The notes under the pieces: model-generated
Database searches by the model: none
What the model saw: the letters and a program-made list of their open reading frames with translations, nothing else
Told to the model about the DNA's origin: nothing
Shown here: piece after piece, positions 6,442 through 6,895 of the stretch
Numbering within the stretch: the stretch's first letter is position 1
How the letters are laid out: every line of letters begins with the position of its first letter
Program-made: the position numbers and the translations under genes
From: Anaerolineae bacterium
Lineage (GTDB): Bacteria > Chloroflexota > Anaerolineae > JAFGEY01
NCBI GenBank assembly: GCA_016929205.1
Contig: JAFGJF010000643.1
Location: 1 to 6,895, forward strand
DNA: 6,895 nucleotides
Direction: 5' to 3'

Positions 6442-6454
6442 CATTGGACCGAGT
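6432..6454. repeat. Small hairpin across the leuB stop and the leuB-ilvE gap
   Basis: ACTCGGT (6432-6438) and ACCGAGT (6448-6454) form a perfect 7-base-pair stem with a 9-base loop that contains the leuB stop codon. No T-run follows; instead the ilvE Shine-Dalgarno site begins 3-4 bases later. It may modulate ilvE translation or be chance. Confidence 0.4.
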
Positions 6455-6471
6455 ACGAAAGGAGAGAGGAC

Positions 6472-6895
6472 ATGAGTGAAACAAATCCCTTTGGGGCAAT
6501 GGTCTGGTTCAACGGTAAGTTGATTCCATGGGCGGACGCGACGGTGCACGTCAGCGCCCATGCCTTGCATTACGGCTCTAGCGTGTTTGAGGGCATTCGC
6601 GCTTATGCGACCCCGCAAGGGCCGGCTGTGTTCCGTCTTGGGTCGCACGTCCGGCGGTTGTTCAATTCGGCCAAGATCTTTCGCATGGAGATCCCGTATA
6701 CGCCGCAACAGATATCGGACGCGATCTGCGAGACGATCCGGGCGAATGGACACGAGTCATGTTACATTCGCCCGCTGGTGTTCCGTGGCGTGGGCAGGCT
6801 GGGCGTGGAGCCGCGCAAGAACGCGCTCGAAACGGTGATTTTTACCATGGAGTGGGGTGCCTATCTGGGGCCCGAGGCCATCGAGCAAGGCGTCG
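6472..6895 (+). CDS. ilvE: Branched-chain amino acid aminotransferase, N-terminal part (3' end outside the window)
   Basis: IlvE is a fold-type IV PLP enzyme that transfers the amino group from glutamate to the branched-chain 2-oxo acids, the last step of leucine, isoleucine and valine synthesis. The 141 complete codons seen run to the window edge without a stop, about half of the usual ~300 residues. Visible family features are WFNGKLIPWADATVHVSAHA at residues 12-31, LHYGSSVFEGIRAY at 32-45 and the YIRPLVFRGVGRLGVEP segment near residues 97-113, which forms part of the PLP/substrate site. The catalytic PLP lysine lies beyond the window. AAAGGAGAG (6458-6466) supports the ATG at 6472. The 30-base gap from leuB implies co-transcription. 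D-amino-acid transaminase and aminodeoxychorismate lyase share the fold, but EGIRAY and the leu context favour IlvE. Confidence 0.93.
   Translation, partial: MSETNPFGAMVWFNGKLIPWADATVHVSAHALHYGSSVFEGIRAYATPQGPAVFRLGSHVRRLFNSAKIFRMEIPYTPQQISDAICETIRANGHESCYIRPLVFRGVGRLGVEPRKNALETVIFTMEWGAYLGPEAIEQGV

Overview
The window is a branched-chain amino acid (leucine) biosynthesis locus with every gene on the + strand. In order: the 3' third of ilvC (ketol-acid reductoisomerase), leuA (2-isopropylmalate synthase), leuC and leuD (large and small subunits of isopropylmalate isomerase), a Nudix hydrolase of the MTH1/MutT type, a class I SAM-dependent methyltransferase, leuB (3-isopropylmalate dehydrogenase) and the 5' part of ilvE (branched-chain aminotransferase). 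Both ends of the window cut through genes. Identities come from motif reading and remembered family sequences; no search was run.

The organism is a bacterium with moderately high G+C and good Shine-Dalgarno sites (AGGAG-type before leuA, leuC, leuD, leuB and ilvE). The clustered ilv-leu order, the ~420/~165-residue LeuC/LeuD pair and dispersed GGTTTTTGTCAAAAACC-type palindromes make me think of an uncultured Chloroflexota (Anaerolineae/Caldilineae-like) genome. That is a weak inference, and the ilvC end resembles the Bacteroides-type enzyme.

Layout: 1-348 ilvC end; 349-416 a short gap with an imperfect hairpin; 417-3869 the tightly coupled leuA-leuC-leuD block (1-base gap, then 1-base stop/start overlap); 3870-4462 the Nudix gene and a 74-base gap; 4463-5239 the methyltransferase; 5240-5370 a 131-base gap with a near-perfect palindrome; 5371-6441 leuB; 6442-6471 a short gap with a small hairpin; 6472-6895 ilvE start.

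Together IlvC (valine/isoleucine/leucine branch), LeuA, LeuCD, LeuB and IlvE cover most steps from acetohydroxy acids to leucine. The Nudix and methyltransferase genes interrupt the pathway order between isomerase and dehydrogenase and have no assigned leucine role. The points most worth checking are a LeuB whose cofactor loop looks NADP-type rather than NAD-type, the two related hairpins ahead of leuA and leuB, and the two inserted genes. I found no evidence of a wholly new system, mobile element, CRISPR array or RNA gene.
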